Shown piece by piece: positions 60,833 through 64,000 of a stretch of DNA of 64,000 nucleotides. The DNA is from Maribacter thermophilus (lineage in GTDB: Bacteria; Bacteroidota; Bacteroidia; Flavobacteriales; Flavobacteriaceae): NCBI RefSeq assembly GCF_001020565.1, contig NZ_LDAS01000001.1, positions 3,659,502-3,723,501 on the forward strand. The letters run 5' to 3'. The notes beneath the pieces were generated by a model. It worked only from the letters and a program-made list of their open reading frames with translations. It had not been told where the DNA came from and made no database searches. Position numbers and translations under genes: made by a program. The stretch's first letter is position 1, and each line of letters starts with the position of its first letter.

Positions 60833-61270
60833 TTAAGACCTTTGGGTAAATGTAGAGATCCATATTCTGGTAAGTTTGTAGAGCATAAACAGGCAGAACA
60901 AGAACAATACGGGCGAGAGTAGGTCCCAGATATCGTATTTGTCCCCTATGCTTTTGTTGTTCACCTTAAAAATAACCGAAGGCACTTTCCCCCGGTATCT
61001 TAAGGTGACGCTATCGCCAATTTCATATAGTTTTTGCGTTCCGCTTTGCACCGTATGTTGGTCCGTTGTTAAGACCGTATTGTTGTAAGTGACCTTTGAG
61101 GGTTCCGATTCACTTCCTTTTTCTGGTTCAATATCGATGATCTTCCTCGTTTTAATTACATACGGATATTTAATGTTGCTTAAGATCACCTGAGAGCTGC
61201 TCCATAGTAGAAAAAGGAACATTAGGTAGAAAGCGATGTTGAAGATGGGGTTTAGAATCTTAAAGATCAT
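60833..61270 (-). CDS. Small membrane protein (DUF3592-like)
   Basis: A 145-residue protein with hydrophobic helices near both ends (about 8-29 and 118-137). A soluble loop lies between, with YNNTVLTTDQHTVQSGTQKLYEIGDSVTLRYRGKVPSVI, resembling DUF3592 domains. Function unknown. It is a single gene with no close partner. Confidence 0.6.
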   Translation of the reverse strand: MIFKILNPIFNIAFYLMFLFLLWSSSQVILSNIKYPYVIKTRKIIDIEPEKGSESEPSKVTYNNTVLTTDQHTVQSGTQKLYEIGDSVTLRYRGKVPSVIFKVNNKSIGDKYDIWDLLSPVLFLFCLFMLYKLTRIWISTFTQRS

Positions 61271-61461
61271 AGCATGTCTGCGGTCTGTAATAATAAGGTT
61301 AAAAACAAAAAGAACCCGTTCGCCAACTTTTTAAAGATCCCCTGCCTTGGGTCGTGGGGCAGCAAGATATGTAAAAAGGAGTATGCGATACGGATTCTTT
61401 TTTATGTTTTCCGTTCTATTGGCCTACAATAGAGTTTTCCTTAAAATGAAGGAATACGGTT

Positions 61462-62037
61462 TTATAGGGTAATGGTAGCCCCCATAACTTTTAAGAACTC
61501 ACGTATAAACCCTGGGTGTCCGGGCCATGCAGGGGAAGTAACCAGGTTACCGTCTACAAATACCCCGTCTGCAGGTATGTCTTGAAATTCACCCCCGGCC
61601 AAGGTCACCTCTGGGCCCACGGCAGGGTAGGCGGTCAGTTTTCTGCCCTTTACCACATTGGCGGCCGTTAATATCTGAATACCGTGGCAAATGGCGGCCA
61701 CCGGCTTATTGGCATCAAAAAAATGCGTGGTGATCTCTAACAATCGTTTGTTGAGCCTTAAGTATTCCGGGGCCCTACCACCGGCAATGACCAAGCCGTC
61801 GTAATCTTCGGCGACCACATCGTCAAAACTATAGTTAAGGGCAAAATTATGCCCCGGTTTTTCGGTATAGGTCTGGTCGCCCTCAAAATCGTGAATGGCA
61901 GTTTTAACGGTATCTCCCTTTTTTTTGTCGGGGCAGACGGCATGCACTTCATAGCCTACCATTTGCAGCATTTGAAAGGGTACCATGGTTTCATAATCTT
62001 CGGTAAAATCTCCTGTTAGGAACAGTACTTTTTTCAT
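61462..62037 (-). CDS. DJ-1/PfpI family protein
   Basis: A 191-residue protein of the DJ-1/PfpI family. The nucleophile C117 is in [10 protein letters not shown] with H118 beside it, and E14 (DFTEDYE) is the nearby acidic partner. [11 protein letters not shown] (86-96) is typical of the PfpI branch. Enzymes of this family act as proteases or glyoxalase-type deglycases; the exact reaction is not known. Stands alone, with the AT-rich gene at 62276 following. Confidence 0.9.
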   Translation of the reverse strand: MKKVLFLTGDFTEDYETMVPFQMLQMVGYEVHAVCPDKKKGDTVKTAIHDFEGDQTYTEKPGHNFALNYSFDDVVAEDYDGLVIAGGRAPEYLRLNKRLLEITTHFFDANKPVAAICHGIQILTAANVVKGRKLTAYPAVGPEVTLAGGEFQDIPADGVFVDGNLVTSPAWPGHPGFIREFLKVMGATITL

Positions 62038-62275
62038 TTTTCTATTCTGTATTTATTAGTAAAGATATTTAAGGTGATACGCCCACATTTCTAAGATTAG
62101 ATCGGTGGTACGGGCGTAGCATCTAATTTAGCAAATACGTGCCGAAAAATAGAAGACGAACTATTAAAATAAAGTGAAGGTTTCGTTATTTTTGATGGGG
62201 TGGTTGGGGTGTTTTATAAGGAGGATAATGGCACAGGCTTGACGCTTGCGCTAACTGGGGGGGCAGTCGTGCTTT

Positions 62276-64000
62276 TTACTCACCGTTTAATCCTTTCCAA
62301 TGTAACTGGTCTTTCGTTTTTATATGCTCCATTAATTCTTTTATTGCTTCATCAATTTGTAACAATTTGTCATCGTGCTGTTGGACTTTTTCAAATTGGT
62401 TTTGATGCGAAAACCAGTGTAATAATTTGGTGTTATGATATGTGCCATCTTTTGATGAGAAAATTTCCTTAATTCTAGTATCTAAAGATTTACTAGAGGG
62501 GAATTTCATTGCTGTGTATAATTCTAAAAATCTTCGCATTGTATTTGGAAGTACTATGGTATACTCAAATGCTTCTTTATTTTCCAGCTCGTGATATTCT
62601 TTTAGGATACTAAAAAGTGAAACATATTCTGAATTGTATTTCTTAAAACTATTTGGTAAGCTTGTTAGTTTCGAAGCATTCTCATCAAGCCTTCTTACCA
62701 TGTAAAAATCTGCTTGTGGTTTCTTCTGATGCTTGAATAACTCTTCACTATCCATCATCATTGAGAAGAACTCAAAATTATGTGTAGATATAAATAACTG
62801 ACAAAAATCTTCATCATTTTTCTTGAAAAAGTTTTGAAGTAAAGACCTAATTTGGAAAATATGATTACTGTCTAAACTTGAAATAGGATCATCAATAAAA
62901 ACAATTGTGTTTGGCAATTTTGGAGGGGCATCATTTCTGAGAGCTTTTAGTTCTGTCAAAAAATAGGCAAAAGCAATTGCAGATTTTTCACCTTCACTCA
63001 AATTAGTTGCTGGGTGACCATTTCTTTCAAGGGTGAATTTATCGTTTCGTATTTCAATTTTTATATCATCGCGATGAAGTAATATTCTTAATATATCGTT
63101 CAACTCTGTTTGACCTTTTACACTACTTTTTAACTGAGCTTCAAGAACTGATTTATTAGTTTTATTTGTAGTTATTCTTGAATTGATATTTGATATAATA
63201 GTTAAAGCCTGTTCTTTGTCTGCTTCTTTTTTGTTGTAATCCTCTGCTTGCAAATATTCTGCTAAATAATGGTTAATGATTTTGGCAATTGCCTTTTTCT
63301 TATTATCATCGAATTCAGACAACCAATTATTATGAGCTTTTACAGCGTTTTTAATTTCCTTAAAGTCTTCTTCAAAACTTACTAGTTCAATTTCGGTTGA
63401 AGAAATATTATTGAAATAATTTGAGGTTTTACGTTTTAAATCAGATTCTAAGATTGATAGTTGTGTTTTGTACTTTTTTACAGTTTCTTTATAATTTTTA
63501 ACAGCTTTCTGATAATCAGATTGAAATCGGTTACCCAAATTTTTTTTATCTGGAAAAGTGATTTTTATTTTCTCTTTTTCTAATTTTATTTTCCCTTGAG
63601 CAGCGGCAATACCACCTTGTATTTCTTTTAGTTTTTTTGAGTAGTATGAGTTTAAATCACTAATTCTATTTTCGGGTAAAGTTCGCGTACAAAACTTACA
63701 TTCAGTTTCGCCTTCATGAAGCTTGATTCCAGTTTGAACCCAGTCAAATAACACTTCATTTTCATCTAATTCAGGAAACGGTATTGATTTTGGTGCAGTA
63801 TCCTCCAAAATAATTCTTACGTCTTCCGCAAGTGTTTCGAGGCTTTCTGTAAAACTATAATCTTCCTGCTGCTTTTCAAACGTATTTTCTGCAATTGCCT
63901 CCGCTTTTGTCTTATCTCTTTCAGTTGGAGATAGAATATATTTTTGCAAATCACTCTTTATTTTATCTGTGATTTGCTGAATTACACCTTTATTCAACTT
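62276..64000 (-). CDS. AAA_13/RloC-like ATPase, partial (N-terminus outside window)
   Basis: The visible part, about 574 residues, ends at the stop at 62276. It continues beyond base 64000 with no start codon of its own (TTG at 63997 is only an open frame). Numbered from there: CKFC at 100-103 as a possible zinc hook, coiled-coil segments about 110-300, ABC signature LSEGEKSA (333-340), Walker B VFIDDP (366-371) and H-loop STHNFEF (404-410). A C-terminal R488..E492 with H527/H531 recalls the RxxxE...H triad of PrrC/RloC tRNA nucleases. The Walker A must lie upstream. It is AT-richer than its neighbours, which fits defence-type genes. Confidence 0.75.
   Translation of the reverse strand, partial: KLNKGVIQQITDKIKSDLQKYILSPTERDKTKAEAIAENTFEKQQEDYSFTESLETLAEDVRIILEDTAPKSIPFPELDENEVLFDWVQTGIKLHEGETECKFCTRTLPENRISDLNSYYSKKLKEIQGGIAAAQGKIKLEKEKIKITFPDKKNLGNRFQSDYQKAVKNYKETVKKYKTQLSILESDLKRKTSNYFNNISSTEIELVSFEEDFKEIKNAVKAHNNWLSEFDDNKKKAIAKIINHYLAEYLQAEDYNKKEADKEQALTIISNINSRITTNKTNKSVLEAQLKSSVKGQTELNDILRILLHRDDIKIEIRNDKFTLERNGHPATNLSEGEKSAIAFAYFLTELKALRNDAPPKLPNTIVFIDDPISSLDSNHIFQIRSLLQNFFKKNDEDFCQLFISTHNFEFFSMMMDSEELFKHQKKPQADFYMVRRLDENASKLTSLPNSFKKYNSEYVSLFSILKEYHELENKEAFEYTIVLPNTMRRFLELYTAMKFPSSKSLDTRIKEIFSSKDGTYHNTKLLHWFSHQNQFEKVQQHDDKLLQIDEAIKELMEHIKTKDQLHWKGLNGE

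Noticed and set aside
1-64000. CRISPR array, insertion sequence or rRNA
   Set aside because: I saw no regular short repeats, no transposase frame with flanking inverted repeats and no rRNA sequence on either strand.

Overview
The window looks like chromosomal DNA of a member of the Flavobacteriaceae (Bacteroidota), probably marine. Signs are SusC/SusD, FecR and ECF sigma genes, GLPGLI and WG-repeat proteins, six double-domain Usp proteins, lipoprotein signals of Bacteroidota type, A/T-rich leaders without strong Shine-Dalgarno sites, and TAnnTTTG-like promoter elements. I cannot name the genus from sequence alone.

Layout. 1-58: partial tRNA-Arg(TCT). 0.2-6.4 kb: tyrosine degradation, with a divergent MarR regulator, an aromatic-type aminotransferase, hpd, hmgA, fahA and a flavin-reductase-like gene; a 17-bp operator-like motif occurs twice. 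6.5-17.4 kb: envelope and stress genes, including two cardiolipin synthases, small membrane proteins, a SRAP-fold protein that has lost its catalytic residues, two paralogous AraC regulators around DUF2383 and Dps genes, a YtxH/holin-like trio and an aldehyde dehydrogenase. 17.4-30.9 kb: a stress-response block with a beta-CASP nuclease, an ATP-cone/nuclease fusion, MscS, an eRF1-like protein, six Usp proteins, thioredoxin, a REC-Crp/Fnr response regulator with its PAS histidine kinase, TerB-like and WG-repeat proteins. 31-36.5 kb: GLPGLI/TonB receptor pair, upp and a sigma-like protein. 36.6-52.4 kb: a peptide-use locus with proline dehydrogenase, two amidohydrolases, two S10 carboxypeptidases, SusD, SusC, FecR and an ECF sigma factor. 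52.4-62 kb: AraC regulator, CoA transferase, SMR exporter, ACT protein, hydrolase and lipoprotein genes. 62.3-64 kb: an AT-rich partial AAA_13/RloC-like ATPase running off the end.

Main observation. Eight intergenic dyads of the form TGAY-N4-RTCA lie between 15.8 and 35.7 kb. In nine promoter directions an element resembling TAnnTTTR is centred exactly 33 bp from the dyad centre. This would put the dyads near -41.5, where Crp/Fnr-type activators bind. They precede the Usp operons, thioredoxin, the TerB-like, WG-repeat, cardiolipin synthase, lipoprotein and sigma-like genes. The REC-Crp/Fnr protein encoded among them is the obvious candidate regulator. A different dyad upstream of dps has the same geometry. 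The window therefore appears to carry a local two-component Crp/Fnr-type stress regulon.
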